64,000 nt of DNA from Hirsutella rhossiliensis (Eukaryota; Ascomycota; Sordariomycetes; Hypocreales; Ophiocordycipitaceae). Under the pieces are notes generated by a model that saw nothing but the letters and a program-made list of their open reading frames with translations, was not told where the DNA came from and searched no databases. How positions within the stretch are numbered: the first letter of the stretch is position 1; every line of letters starts with the position of its first letter. The stretch is from NCBI RefSeq assembly GCF_020360975.1, contig NW_025408670.1, positions 4,402,001 through 4,466,000 of the forward strand. The letters are read 5' to 3'. The translations under genes and the position numbers were made by a program. This document shows, one piece after another, positions 11,266 through 26,000 of the stretch.

Positions 11266-14200
11266 AGGAATAGAATTCCTATACCTTCCGGCTACTATAA
11301 AAGGCACCTTTCTTATATCCCTCGTAGCTTCCTTTTACCCCTCTTATTAAAAAAGCCGATTTTTACTTAAATTTTCTATCCCCCCTCTTCTATAACGATA
11401 ACGAAAACCGACTCCTCTACCGTCCCTATAGTCTATAAGACGATTATTATAGAGCCCTAAGATTAGGATAAGTAGGTAAAGGAGCTACGGGCTCGTATAG
11501 ATAGAACTATCTATAATTTAGTCTTCTTTAATAAGTAGGACCCTCTCGAGCCCCCTCTTCGTCCTAGGGCAATAGAATTTATAGAGGGAGCATCCCTCTT
11601 CTCCGAGCTAACCTCCGTATAGTAGAGAGCTTTTTCTACTACCTTAGGTAACTACGAAAGTCACCGAAAGGAATACCTTTATAAGACGAAGCTGCTAACT
11701 ACTGCTCGTACGGTAATAACGGAATCCGTTAGTGCTATAAAGCTAATTACTCTTTAAGAGAAAGAGACTCCTAGGTAGTAGCTTTTAAAGCTCGAGACCT
11801 TAATAGCTCCCTCGAAGGGCTATATAACTAACCGTATTAGGAAGACCTATACGGTATACTTAGGAGCTTTTTCTACTAGGAACCTACTAGCTTCTTTATA
11901 GCTAGCTAAGTAGGAAGAAATCCTTAAGGAAGCTAACTAATACTTCCTTATAGAAGCTCTTTCTAGCTAGTAGCTATAGGATATATCTCTACTAATAAAG
12001 CCTATTAGTAATAGTTACTTAACTATCTTTTAAGAGGCTAGTAGGGAACTAGATAAAGAGGCTACTAGAGTATAATAGTAAGTAGTCTTATTCCTTCGTA
12101 GCTAGCACTCGACCTAGACGGCTCGACCTGCTGCCCCTATAGCTGCTGCAGCCCCTATTACTACGGCTCCCGCTGCTACTACTACGGCTGTTGCTCCTTC
12201 GGCTCCTCCTCCCTTAAGAGCCTTAACCCCGTCTTTAATAGCTGCCCCGGTCCCGGCTCCGCCTCTTACTCCGGGCCCGGCCCCGGTCCCGTTAAACCGG
12301 CCCGACTAGTCCCCTAATAGACCTTTTAGTCCGTTAGTCGAAAAATCAAGGAACTAGTCGAAATCGAACCTCGTTAATATTAGTAATAAGGGGTAAAAAG
12401 GGGGGGTTTTTAAGCAGACCTTCCGGATTAGGACGAGGATTCCTTAAAGAAACGAAAGACTAGGCGAAACGGCTGCTTAGCTTATAAATCCCTAGGCTAT
12501 TAGTTATTATAATACTAGTAGGTCTTTAAGGAAAACCGACCTAAACGATTTAACCCGTTAAAGAGGCTATAAGAAACGATATAATAGTCTCTTAAGGAGG
12601 ACCCCTCGCTATAGAAGAAGATAGATAAGATTCGGGTTACTAAGAAATAGTAACTAACGCCGCTACCGTAAATTCAAGGAAAAATCGTTAGTATAGTAAA
12701 TCCGGTATTTGTCTTCCCTACGGATTAGTAAGACTAACCGTTAGGACCCTCCGACTATCCCCTACGAAAATCAGCTATCCTCGACTCCGGTGCTTCCCTC
12801 GATATATATAATATACTCTTACGATTCCGGTCCTTTAAGAAGGCACGGAGGGAATACCTTATTATCGGGGAATTAACTATACGGATAGAGGGGTATAGAA
12901 GGGTGAATTTCACGATAAAATTACCTAACGGAACTATACGAATTCTTTAACGAAAAAGGGTAGCTTTTTGCCCTCGATTTTTAACGAGCTTAATTTCCTT
13001 CCGCCTTCTTTAAGAGGAAGGAATCTTCTAGGATATAACGTCTAAGCCTACGAGGCTAGTCTAGAAGAATTAGACTATTAAGCTTATCGAGGAAAAATTC
13101 GGTTAATTTATTCTCGAATTCCGACTTATCCTTAGGAAGGAATCTCTCGAGAAGTTAGCTTTCCCTACTTAAAGGAGGGTAGGTTTAAAGGACCCTCTTC
13201 CGGTAGCCTAAGGAGACGGTCTTCTTTAGCACGCACGACTTAGTTACCCGGGCCCCCTAGCTTTCTATAAGCTAGGATAATAATAGGGCGTACGAATAAG
13301 GGGCCTAAAGACCGTCGAATATAAATACTACGGCTAAGGGAAGACTAAGAGACGAATTTCTAGACGGACCTTAATACGGCCGGACTAGCCGTATAAGGAA
13401 ATTTAGGTCGACTAGACCGACGTCTCTAGGGATTAGGAAAGCTTCGTTAGGGTAATGTTTTTTATAGACGCCTTTTTAAGGATAGTTTTCCCCTATTTCT
13501 TATAGACCTACCCTAGTAAGTATAACTAGTCTACCCTCTAAGACTTCGTTAACTAGATAAAATCCTACTTTAGCTATAAGGTAAAGAAGATATAGTCTAA
13601 CGGAGAGCTATTTACGAAGGATATCTTAAATTAGCTTCGAAAAAGTAGTATTTTACCCCTCCTATTAGCACCGAATACCTAGGCCTAGAACGGAGGGGTA
13701 GAAAGATTAGGGGGTACTATAATAGAAAGGGCCCGTACGATAAGACTTACTATAAGGCTTCTATACGACCTTTAGAGGGAAGTCGTTAAGACCGCCTATT
13801 ACCTTTAGAACCGGACCCCTAGAGGGACTACCTAAGGAATAGACTAGAAATCCCCCCTTAAGCTCTTTATAAAGAAGAGGGCCTCGCTAGCTTACCTTCG
13901 TGCCTATAGCTATAAGGTATATATAATAACTACCGATATATAGCTAAAAAGGAAGAAGAAAAGAAAGCTTAATCCGAGAGCCTTTATTAGTTACCTCGTT
14001 AGTTATAATTCTACGAATATCTTCTAGATTTAGATTCCTCTTCTATAGAAGGTTATTTCGACTAGGGATATAATTTTCGATAAATCTAGCTTCTTCGATG
14101 GAAAGAGGGATTAATAGCCTATCTTACTCTCTTAACGTTAGCTAATTTAGAAGATCTAAATTCCCCCTTCCTAATAGTTTTAAGAAGAGGTCCTAGATAA

Positions 14201-16290
14201 GGAAACGGAAGAAGAAACCGACGTTAAAGTAGTTAAGGATAACGCCGACTTCGAAGAAGAGGCAGCTGCTAGATTAGATAATCTAAATAAAGAAGGAGAC
14301 TATAGGAAAGCAGTAGAGCTAGAATACGCCTACCTCCCTATGCCTCCTCTTACGGAATAAAAAGAAGATCTAGAAGTAGCTTTTTTAGTTAGTCTTCCTA
14401 TCTCGGCCCCTAAGGGGGTAGGAAAGGCACCTCTCTCGAAGGATTACCCGGCTGCCTTTTTATCCCTGCTTTAAGAAGTAAAGGAAGGTATAGGGCCCGA
14501 TACGGATACTAAAGAAGACTAACCTCTCCCTTATTTCGATTGTTTTTCCGACTTCTACCTAACGCTAATAGAAGACGGTTCTTACGGAGCGTTTATAGCA
14601 GGCCGGCTCTTTAAACTATAGCTATTAGTAAGAAAGGTATATAAAAGAGACCTCCCGGACCTACTAGTAAACTAAAAGTAGCTAGAAAAACACCCCTTTA
14701 GAGACTAGTTTTTCTAGGCCTAGAAAGACTACCTAGCCTTATATAAAGAGATAGGGTCTTTTAAAGAAGTCCTTAAGGAAAAGGTAAGAGGAAAATAGGT
14801 CCTTAGCTATAAGTAGGTCTTTATTTATAAGACTAATAAACACGGCTTCCTTTAAAAGTATAAAGCCCGGCTAGTTATTTATAGGAACTAATAGGAAAAA
14901 GGGGATCTTCTTACTAGGGCAACTACCTTAATAGGGATGTCTTTTCGGACCCTTATAGCTATAGTAGTAGAATTCGACCTCGAACTTAATTAGATAGATA
15001 TAGTTAACGCCTTTATTAACTACCTACTTAAGGAAGAAGAAGTTATCTATATACGCCTTCTACTAGGCTTCTAATAGCTAGGAAAGGTTCTATAGCTTAG
15101 GAAAGCTCTATATAGATTACGAAGATTACCCCTTCTTTAGCAATAGCATTTAATAGGTTCCCTTAAAGCCCTAGGCTTTAAGAAAGTCCCTTAGGAACCG
15201 TATATAATATAGAAGGGTAAAATCACGGTCTTTTTCTACGTCGACGATATTATCTAGGCCTACCTAAAAGAGGAAGAAGCTGCTACTAGGGAGGCTATAT
15301 AAGGCCTATAATAAAGGTATAAGATAACTAAGCTAGGGGAGCTAAAGTAGTTCCTAGGGATATAAATCCTTAGGAATAGGTCCTAACGGATTATCTAGCT
15401 TACCTAAGACGCCTATATCGATAAGGTCGCTTATAAATTCCTCCTTAATTCCCTTAATAAGAAGCTTCCCTTTACGCCTATATTAGACGAAGAGCTTTTA
15501 CTTAATCCGTCCTTTTAAGCTAGGGAGCAAGAGAAACACTAATATTAATAGAAGGTAGGCTCCTTGCTTTTTTTAGCTATTTCTACTAGACCGGATATCT
15601 CTTTTACGGTCTCCCGGCTAGATAGGTATAACTAGAATCCTAGCCCTAGGCATTAAGAAGTAGTAGATAAAGCTATCCTTTATCTCTATTTAACGAGATT
15701 ATATAGTCTACGCTTAAGAGGGTAAGAAAGGAAATAAGCTACCGAAATCTTCCTTTATTTAAGCGATTCGTCCTTTATAGATAATTCCTTAGATAGAAAG
15801 AGCTTATAAGGGTATATTATATCCCTTTTTAGAGGAACTATTGCTTAGAGAGCTTCGAAGTAAGCTACCGTTACGACTTTTAGTATAAAAGCAGAGCTAC
15901 TAGCTCTTTTAGAAGCGTTAAAAGAAGCGATTTTCCTTAGCCGGCTACTAATATCTTTATAACTATAAATTCTATCCCTATTAGCTATAGAATATAATAA
16001 TATATAGACTATACGAATTCTTATAGAGGAAAGTAATAAGCTATTAACCCGGCTATAGTATATCGATATATACTAGTATTAGTTACGCTAAGAAGTCTAA
16101 AGGGGACTTATTTCTATCCGTTAGGTTCTAATAGTATCGATAAAAGCCAACGGTCTTATAAAGCCCCTACCGAAGTAGAAGCTAGCTGTCTTTTTATAGT
16201 AAATTAGGCTAGAAGACGTTCGAGAGAAGCTGTCCTTAGAAGCCCGCCTTAAGAGTCTATAAGAGGAGCTAATAGCACGTAGGAGGAAGG
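11266..16290 (+). pseudogene. CopA-2 Gag-Pol, copia type, RIP-inactivated
   Basis: Order of domains: Gag with an Ala/Pro-rich stretch at 12120-12300; protease around 12740-12960; pre-integrase segment near 13330-13430; integrase 13440-13730; RT about 14930-15480 with intact Tyr-Val-Asp-Asp at 15237-15248; RNase H about 15830-16130. Many Gln and Trp codons are now TAG/TAA. In the integrase the Ser-Asp-Gly-Glu block reads Ser-Asn-Gly-Glu (codon 13599-13601), removing a catalytic Asp, while the Glu in the Asn-Gly-Gly-x-Glu-Arg block remains. The product would have been a single polyprotein processed in virus-like particles. It is non-functional but the best template in the window for reading this family. 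Confidence 0.82.
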
Positions 16291-16588
16291 AGACGTCTAT
16301 AGCCGAAGAGAGGAATTAGGACTTATCCTAGAGGAGGGCCCCTAGCTTAATTAGGACTTATTCTTCTTAAAGGCCCTCTTTTTAGGGACTCGTCCTTAGA
16401 GAAGCCCCCCTTTCTTATAGGACTTAATATCCTCTTTAAGGCCCCTTTTTCCTAAAGTAGGTCTAAAAGAGCCTAGGGCTAAAACCCGGATTTCTCGAGT
16501 AAGGGATAAGTATAGACTAAGACCTCCTCTATACGCTTACCGGCCTAGGTATTTAGCTTTACCCTTTCTATAAGGGCAGGCTATAGCT

Positions 16589-16595
16589 AAGGGGG
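16589..16595 (+). other. CopA-2 polypurine tract
   Basis: aaggggg lies 2 bp before the 3' LTR, the expected position of the plus-strand primer. The same tract precedes the CopA-1 3' LTR at about 30046-30051. Confidence 0.6.
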
Positions 16596-16597
16596 TG

Positions 16598-17083
16598 TAT
16601 CGCGAAGCGTAGCTTAATTTCGTAGTTCTCGGAGATATCCCTTAGCACGAGGGACTAAGGAAGCTAAAAACACCTAGTATAAAAGAAGGAAGAAGGAGCT
16701 AAAAAGAGGTATAGAAAGGAGGGTAGGGGTATAAGGGGAAGTAGAAGTAGCGATGATTTCCTATAGAGGTAGCGAAAGATAAGACGGATATGCCGGCAAC
16801 GGCTAGAAAAGAGGGGAAAAACCAGCAAAAAGCTTAGTAGCCGGAAGGATATTAGTAGCTTCTTTAAATAGGCTCTTCTTTATTAATCGAGATACTAAAT
16901 AGGTATAAAGAGGGGCGTTAGATAGAGGAAAGAAGGATAATTAAGGCAATATAATAATTACTCCCCTACCTTTATTACTGCTCCTATAAGAATTAAATCT
17001 CTCTGCCCTGCCTATCCGACCCCTTACTTTTAATTTTACTTTCATGCATTTTATATATACTTCTTATATCTCTCTTCGCGAGA
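16598..17083 (+). repeat. CopA-2 3' LTR
   Basis: 486 bp, followed by TSD atagt at 17084-17088. Confidence 0.92.
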
Positions 17084-17088
17084 ATAGT

Positions 17089-20000
17089 AACCCGAAAAAG
17101 AATAACGAAGTATTAACGATATAAGCTCTAAAGAATAAGAAATACTTAAAGAAACGGAAGATAAGAACGAACTTATACTACTACCCTTACTATTAAAGGA
17201 AAATACTACGATTAGAAAATACGCTCTATACTTTAAAGAATTTAAAGAAATACTTAAAATTAAAACCTAATAGATACCTTAAATTCTTATAGAAAACTAA
17301 TAAGCTATATTAATTCGATATTAACTAGTACTATATAAAAGAGACTACGCTATAGCTATCGCTATAGTTAATACCTTTATAGCTCTATAACGAGAATAGT
17401 AACTATATAAAGAATTTAGAGATAATCTATAAATACTACTTACTTATAAGTACTATAAGTATATTTTATAGATATTATACGTCTACCTAGATTATATAAT
17501 ATACTTTTAAATAAAGGTACGATATAACGCCTTCTTAGTTAGGTTTAAAGGATAAGTACTTTTAAAACCCTACCTAAGTATAAAACTAAACTACTAGAAA
17601 ATCGATTAACGCTACCTAAACGACTAAGTTATATTATTAAAACCTAATTATAGCACGCTACTTAAATACCGCGATAATTATAGTTTATTAATAAGATATC
17701 CTTTAGAGATATATAAAATCTATAAATACGCTAAAATAGAAGAATAGTATAACGCTACTCGCTCTAAGGTATTTAAACCCTTAATCTTCTAAAGACTTAT
17801 ATAATAAGTTAAATATAACGAAGAAGATTATAATAAATATATATACTTAAATTATAGAGTTTATAAATACGAAAAAGTATAAGTATAGTATAAACAATAT
17901 AACGGTATACTAAAAGATTATTAGTAATATATATAAAGGCTATAAGCTATATTTAACTAAGGAAGAATTAATATAAAAATACTATATAGAAAATAAAAAG
18001 ACGCTAAATAAAAACTTAAACTTTAGTATAAAAATAAATAGAATTATAAAGTATAGTATATAATTAACTATAAAGTAGTATAATATAAATAATATAGCGT
18101 TAAGAAATAAGAAATCTTTAATTAGCTATAAGAAATTAGTCTCTTAAGCCTTAATATAATACTATATAATAAAAACGTAAAGAAATAATATTAATAATAA
18201 ATTAAAGAAGAATACCTAAATAAAATAAATAAGGACTAAGTAAAAAATAAGGTACGCTATCTATAAAAGGGCTATAGACTAGCACGATATAATAAGATCT
18301 AAGGACCCTATATATAGTAATAGTAAGCTATAGTAACTAAATAGTATTAAATATCTAAATTATAGGATATTACGCGTATATACTTTTAGATTATAGCGTA
18401 ATAAGTAATTACGTTTTACCTAAAGTCGTTAATCGTTATTAAATTATATAGAGATATAAGTAAGATCTATATAAACTTATAAATATTAAAAGAGAGGCCT
18501 TTAACTATAATAATAAAGTTATTAATATAGAGATTAATTACCTTAATATTAATATCTAAGGCTATAATAAATAAGTTAACTTTAATATTATAGATATTAA
18601 AGAATATAACCTTATATTAAGGCTTTTATAGCTATAAGAGAGCAACCTACTAGTTAACTAGAAAACTAGCTAGCTATATTAAAATAAGGACGTAAGTTTC
18701 TAAGACTAGTAGATTTAAGAGAAAGTAAAATTTTATAATAATTTAGCTACTAAATAAGATAAAAGGGATAACCGTTTAAGTAAATTATTATAGGCTTTAG
18801 CGATATAAACGAAAATAGTAACTAAACCGGCGGATATAATAAAATTAACTAATAAGACCTATATACTAACTAATATAGCTATATAACCTAGTATCCGATA
18901 TAAATAGAATAAAGGATATAATATAAAGATCTAAAGAGTTATTATTACTTTAAGGAAAGACCTTAAATAAATTAATAAAGAGCTTAAGTTAAGAGAAACT
19001 AGCTCTTAAAAGAAAGAATAAAGCCTATAAGATAAAATAAAGAATATCCCTTAGAAGTACCGGAAATATAATAAACTCTTTAAGGAAGAACTTAAGATAG
19101 GGTTACCTAAATATAGTTAATAGGACTATAAAATTTATCTTAAGGATAGAATAATACTAATATTCTATAAGATTTATAACTTAAACGAAAAGTAACTATA
19201 AACGCTATACGACTACCTTAACGAAAATCTATAAAAGGGATATATATAAATATTAATATCTAAAGTAGGCTATCTAGTTATATTTATTCTAAAGAAAAAT
19301 AGTAAGCTATAACTAGTTATTAACTATAGACGCTTAAACGATATTATAATAAAGAACCGAATACTATTACTACTTATATTAAAACTACGAGATCGACTAT
19401 ATAGTAAAAAATAGTTTATAGCCCTCGACCTTAAAGGCGCCTATAACTTAATATATATAAAAAAGGGATATAAATAGATAATAGCCTTTAAAACGAAATT
19501 TAGACTATTTAAATATCTAGTAATACTATTTAGACTTATAAATATACTAACTACCTTTTAACGGATAATTAATAATATCTTATATAAATACTTAAATATC
19601 TTTATAGTAGTATATTTAGATAATATCTTAATCTTCTTAGATACCTTAGAAGAATATAAGGAATATATTTATAAGGTACTCTATATACTTTAAAATATAA
19701 AGTTATTAGTTAAACTAAAGAAAAGTAAGTTCTATATATAAGAAGTAAACTTCCTTAGATATATAATCTTACTAAGAGAGATATATATATAATAAGATAA
19801 GATTAACTTAGTTAAATAATAGCTAACGCTAAAGAACATTAAGGATATATAAAGTTTCCTAGGATTTATAAATTACTACTAACGATTTATTAAAGATTTT
19901 AGAAAAATTATAGTACTATTATATAACTTAACGAAAAAGGAAAAAGAATTTATATAGGACGATAAAGCTAACGAAGCTTTCGAATATATTAAGACTACGA

Positions 20001-22600
20001 TTATATAAAAACTAGTCTTAACTACCTTTAATCTAAAACGATATATCGAACTTAAAACTAATATATTAAACTTTACTCTAAGAGTATAGATCGGATAGAA
20101 AGATAATAAAAGAAGACTATAACTAATTATATTCTACTCGAAAAAGCTATATAGCATAGAACTTAATTACCTTATTTATAATAAAGAATTCCTTATAATT
20201 ATTTAAGCTTTTAAGGAATTTTAATACTACTTTCTTAAAAGTAAATATAAAGTTAAGGTCTATATAGATTATAAGAATATCTTATATTTTATAATAATAT
20301 AATAGTTAAACGGACGATAGATTTAATAGGCCGAATACTTATTAGAATTTAACTACGAAATAATCTATAGAAAAGGAATAGAATATAGTTAAGCTAATAC
20401 CCTTAGTCGATAAAGTAACTATAATATAGGAGTACCTATAGTAAAAGGATAGCTCTTAGAAATTAACGAAAACGGGAACTACTAGCAATAATAGCTAAAT
20501 ATAATATTTAAAGTATAACCTAACGACTTAATATACTAAAAGATCCTAAAATAGATAAAAGAATATAAAGTATTAAACGGATATAATATAGGATATTTAG
20601 AAGTTCTAATATATAAAAATAAAATCTAGATACTATTAGAATTACGAGATAAAGTTATATAAGATATATATAAATATTTAATATATAGATACTAAGGAAT
20701 CTAAAGAATAATAAAATAGATTAAACGATAATATAACTTCTTATAGCTTAAGGAAGTAGTATAATAAGTTATTAAAGAATATAAACTTTATATATAAAGT
20801 AAAGCTAAATAATATAAACTATATAAAGAATTATAACCGCTACTAGTACTAGAAAAACTATAGGATTTAATAGCTTTCGACTATATTATAAAGCTATTAC
20901 TATTAAAAGAATATATAACTAACGTTAAGTATAATAATATATTCGTTATTACTAATAAACTAATAAAGTATAGATACTTCTTACTATATAAAGAAATAAG
21001 TAATATAGAAGAGCTAGTATATATATTCCTATAAACTATTATTAGTAATTATAAACTATTAAATAAGATTATCTTTAATAGAGGAAGTATATTTATAGCT
21101 AAGTTTTAGTAAGCTTTTATAGTATAATTAAGGATAAAATATAAGCTTAGTATAGCTTATTACTTATAAATAGATAAATAAATAGAACGACTTAACTAAA
21201 CGCTTAAATAATATTTACGATACTATATTAGCTATAAATAAAACGATTAAGTTAAATAGCTACTAATAGTATAACTAGCTTATAATAGCTTAGTTACGGA
21301 AATAACTAAGCTCTTATTAGTATACGCTAATTATAGATATAACCTAGAAGTATTTAAGGTTACTTAATAAGGACTATAAGTAGAACGAGCGATACTATAA
21401 GTAGATTAGCTATAAAAATTATATAAAGAAATATAATAAGAACTTTAATTTATTAGAGAATAAATATCTACTTACTATAATTAGAAAAGATTATAAGGAC
21501 TAATCTTTTAAGAAGGAGATATAGTCTACCTTATATAACGAAATATTAAAATAAAATAACTAAGTAATAAATTAAACTTTAAGAAACTTAGACCGTTTAA
21601 GGTTAAGAAAATTATTTTAAAAGTTAACTATAAACTTTCGCTATTAACAATAATATAGATATACCTAATATTTTATATCTTATTATTAAAACTAGTACTA
21701 TAAAACGCTAAACTATAGGAAAAAATTAAAGTTAACGATAATTAAGAATATAAAGCTAAATAAATACTAGATATAAGAAAATAAGGTTAGTAATAAGAAT
21801 ACCTTATTAAGTAAAAGGGATATAGACTAAAAGAAAATACCTAAGAACTACTTAAGCACTTAACTTATTATAGTTCTTTACTTTAATAGTTTTACTAGTA
21901 AAATCTACCCTAGGTATTATAAAATCGCCTAACGAATTAATAGCATTTTAATTAATTATATTAAATCTACTTATAGACTAAATATTAACTACCGCTTTAG
22001 ATTCTTAGCGCTTAGCCTCGTTAAGGTTATTTAAGGAATAAAGGCCCCGATAAACTATCTTAGTACCCTTTATCTTTAGCTAGCGCTTTTAATAGCGAAG
22101 CCGCGCTAAATAAGCTAAGGCTTTATTTAGGTTAGCTTAAGCTTTTAATATTCGCTCCTTAGTAATTTCTTCTTCTTTATTTAATCGATCGGACTTTAGA
22201 TTTATTTAGGATACTAAGATATATATTAGCTATAAATAATAAGTAAGATAACGAAGTTACCTATAAGAGCTAATCGCTACGCTTAATATATTATAAGAAC
22301 GACCCTACTATATATATTCGGTATACTTAGAAGATTTCTTTAATATTTTATAGCGGAAGCCGCGTAACGAATAAAAAGAATATAGTATAACGTCGAAACT
22401 AAAACGATTAATAGACTTAGCTAAACGAATACGCTTAAAGGTCTTATAAGAACGATCCTTCGATACGCGACTAAATATACTATTAGTAGTATATCCTAAG
22501 GGATAGAAAGAACGAACGGGGAATATATATATAGGTAATAAGGGTATATTTATATATAGCGGCTAAGGTAGTAGTAGGTCTTATAGATAAGACTAAAAGG
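17089..22600 (+). pseudogene. GypA Pol with chromodomain, RIP-inactivated
   Basis: The C-terminal part of an aspartic protease-like domain is readable at about 18520-18680 (Leu-x-Leu-Arg-Leu-Leu block). RT lies at about 19100-19720; the first catalytic Asp sits in Leu-Asp-Leu-Lys-Gly-Ala-Tyr near 19430, but the catalytic pair reads Tyr-Leu-Asp-Asn (second Asp to Asn, codon 19622-19624). RNase H follows at about 20010-20430. Integrase lies at about 20750-21330, where the second DDE Asp also reads Asn in the x-Arg-Gly-Ser block near 21070-21080; an Arg-Leu-Asn-x-Thr-Leu block marks the third motif. The chromodomain is at about 21745-21870 (Glu-Tyr...Ile-Leu-Asp...Lys-Gly-Tyr). Chromodomains target integration to heterochromatin. 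The protein is dead through stops and two lost catalytic residues. Confidence 0.8.
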
Positions 22601-22613
22601 AGGGGAGATATTA

Positions 22614-23083
22614 TATTATAACTATAGTTAGCGGGCTATAGGAGAGCCGGCTATATTTATATAATAAGGCGGCTCGGAATAATAGTTAGGATAAGAAGTT
22701 ACTTAGGCTTAGCTTACCTAGAGCGTATATAAGCTAAGTAAGCCTTATATAGATAGATTACTACTTAGGAGTATAGCTTATAAGTAAGCTATAGTAAGCT
22801 ATAAAGGGGATTATAGCTAGGACCGTAATTTAAGGATAGTCTCTATAGGTATATATAGCTACCTACCTTTACTTCTTTAAATAGATAGCTCTCTAGCTTT
22901 TAATATAGATCTTTATTACGATTCTATCTTTAATTTTAATTACCTAGTTATAGTCTATAGTCTATAACCTCCGACTTATTACTAACGTAATATACTTATT
23001 ATTACTTAGACTATACCCTATTATATCTACTAATATAAACCCCTCGATAGGTTTATCCCTTAAGAATAATACCGGTCGTTATA
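22614..23083 (+). repeat. GypA 3' LTR
   Basis: 470 bp, followed by TSD ctaag at 23084-23088. It retains a few CpG and GpC steps lost in the 5' copy and vice versa, so the copies took independent RIP hits. Confidence 0.88.
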
Positions 23084-23088
23084 CTAAG

Positions 23089-26000
23089 CTAAATTATTAA
23101 GGAAATACTACCGATTTAACTAATAACTAGTAAGCTAGTAATATACTTATTAAGGGCTAAACTAAGGGACGTTATTAAAGAAAAGGATCTTTTACTTAAT
23201 TAGGAATTATATATTTCTAATATAATAAGCTAGGATACTTATTTATAGAATATACTAATTCTTTAAAGGTAGAAACCTTAGTAAAGACTCTTAGACTTAA
23301 TACTATAAAATAAGGAAAAGGTAAGATATTAAGGTAAACGCTTCTCCCTTAATAAACTTAATACTTATAAGATAGTTACTTAAAACTCCTATAACGATAT
23401 TAAGGCGAAACCCTACTAAAATCCCTATATACTTAGATACTTATAGTACTATTAACCTTATAAATATATACTTTACTTAATAGTAGGGATTACTATAAAT
23501 AGCGCTATTATACTCTAAGTTATTAGGGCTTAATAATAGTAGGGTAAAGGAGTATAGAATATAGTTAGTACTACTTTAAATAATAAATATAAGAGGTACT
23601 AAAAAGATAATTACTTATTTCTATATTAATACTAATAAGTTAACGCTAAATAATTAAGTATTAATCCTTTTATTAGTTACTACCTTAAAGGATAAATATA
23701 TTTATATTATCTTATAGAAATAATAGTAGTAGTTTAAGTATTAACTAAGTAGCGAAACCCTATAAAACCCCTATAAATTCTTTTAGGAATATAAGAATAA
23801 AGTAAAGGTATATATAATAGTGCTTAACCTTAAGCTAATCCTACTACTAGATAAAGATAAAGATAAAGGGATTTTATAGGAAGAATAGGCCGAAATCCTA
23901 TTAACTTTCTACTAGTTTAAAGATACTTTCTTAGCTAATAAGTCCGACTTACTACTAGCTAGAAAAGGAATAGATTACTTAATTAATTTAATCCTTAATA
24001 TAGAACCCCCTTATAGACCGATTTACCCTTTATCGTAAAGGGAACTCTAAGTATTACGCGACTAGATCTAAGATATAATAAAAAGAAAAATAATCTAGGA
24101 GTTAAAGAGCCTAGCTAGGGCGCTTATCCTTTTTATTTTAAAAAAGGATAGTACCTTATAACTATATATAGACTACTAAGGACTTAACTAGGTTATATAA
24201 AAGAATTAGTACCCTTTACCCTTTATTTCGGAGATTATTAACTGCTATTAAAGAGCTAAGTATTTTTCTAAGATTAATATATAGAATACGTATTAATATA
24301 TTTAAATTTAAGAAGGAGATAAATAAAAGACCCCTTTCTAAACGTATTATAGATATTTCGAATACCTAGTAATACCCTTTAAACTTACTAATATATTAGC
24401 TATATTTTAGAGCTATATTTATTAAGCGCTTAAAGGGCTTATAAATATATTCTATATAGTTTACCTTAACGATATCTTTATATACTTTAAGATAAGAGAA
24501 AAATATACTAAATACTTAGGATAAGTAATAGAAAGGCTAAGGGCTATAAAGCTCTATATAAAACTATTAAAGTATACTTTTTATTAATAGTTAGTTAAGT
24601 TCCTTAGGTTTATTTTATATTTTAATAGGGTATTAAGAAACCCTTAATAAGTAGAGGTAATAGCGTAATAGCTTAAACCTATAACCTACTATAATATTTA
24701 AGTTTTCCTTAGGTTCTATAATTTTTACTAACGATTTATATATAGGTACTCTAGAGTTATAACGCCCTTAACTATATTATTAAAGGGGAGTAAGAATAAA
24801 AAGAAGCTAGGGAGTATAGAGCTAAACCTTACTAAATAGGTAGCGTTTTAAGCTCTTAAGGATGCTTTTTAAGGAGCTTTACTCCTTTAATATTACGATC
24901 TAAAAAGACGTATTTATATCGAAATAAATATATTATAATTCGCGATAGTAAGAATTATCTCTTAACTTAATAATAAAGGGCGTTACTATTTAATTATATT
25001 TTAGTTAAGGAAGTTTACTAAAGCTAAACTTAATTATAGTATTTTAGACTAAGAACTATTTACTATTATTAAGCTATTTAAATACTAGCGATATTACGTT
25101 AAAAGGGTAGTATATAAAGTAAAGGTATTATTAAACTACTATAACCTCTAAACGTTTATATATTAGACCTCCTTAAATAAGAGGTAAGTAAGATAGTATA
25201 TATATTTAGTACTATTTAACTTTACGATTAAGTATTATATAGGTAAATTAAACCTAGTAAACGCGCTATCGAAAATACTTAGATATAAGGGCGAGAAGCC
25301 CTTATTTATAGAACTATTACTAGAGCTATAAGTAGAGCTAGCTACTATTAATACTATATTTATATAGAGAAATAATAAGGCGTTTTTGTAAGTAAAGAGA
25401 TACTTAACTATAAGTTAATATAAGTATAGTAAAGGGCTTTTATATAAGGAAAATATATAAGCTTATTTATAGTAAAACTATAATAATTTAGGCGCGAGAC
25501 CTAAATAATTAGCTAATTAGGCTAAAGAAAGAGCTAGTTATAAATAGTTACTCTTAAGGAAGACCGCTAAAGAAGCGGCTTACTATATAAAGGTTTATAT
25601 AGTAGAAGTTCTAGAACCGTTACTAGAGTTACTAAAATATACTTAGTCGGTTAATATAGTAATTAGTAAGCTAAAAGAAACTAAAGACTTCTTAAAAAAG
25701 AAGGGTTTTTAGTTAATACGCTTAAATAGACTACTATTATAAAAGGGTTATATTATAGTACCTTTAAAGGTAGCCTTATAGTAAGAGGTAATATAGCTCT
25801 TTTATAACGATCTATTAATAGGATACTTTAGCTCTTAATATACTAATAAACTACTAGTAAGGAACTTTTACTAAGATAAAATAATAAAAGATATAAATAA
25901 ATACGTTTAGTTATACTTAGTATATTAAGGTATAGTATTTAAGAGGTATCGCCTTTATAGTACTATATAATTATTACTATATCTTATATAACTATAAGAA

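Larger units (their letters stand above)
10766..17083 (+). mobile_element. CopA-2: Ty1/copia element, complete, innermost of left nest
   Basis: Full-length element of 6318 bp with two 486-bp LTRs (10766-11251, 16598-17083) and a perfect TSD atagt (10761-10765, 17084-17088). It keeps CpG-rich blocks (cgcg, ccgg, gctgctg) that are lost in CopA-1, CopA-3 and CopA-4. It was therefore exposed to less RIP, as expected for the latest insertion in this branch. Confidence 0.92.
8929..23083 (+). mobile_element. GypA: chromovirus (Ty3/gypsy) inserted in GypB
   Basis: The 470-bp LTRs are 8929-9398 and 22614-23083. A perfect TSD, ctaag, lies at 8924-8928 and 23084-23088. A purine-rich tract (aaaaggagggg) precedes the 3' LTR at about 22595-22606. 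Removing CopA-2 plus one TSD copy leaves about 7.83 kb. Gene order Gag, protease, RT, RNase H, integrase, chromodomain identifies a chromovirus. Confidence 0.88.
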
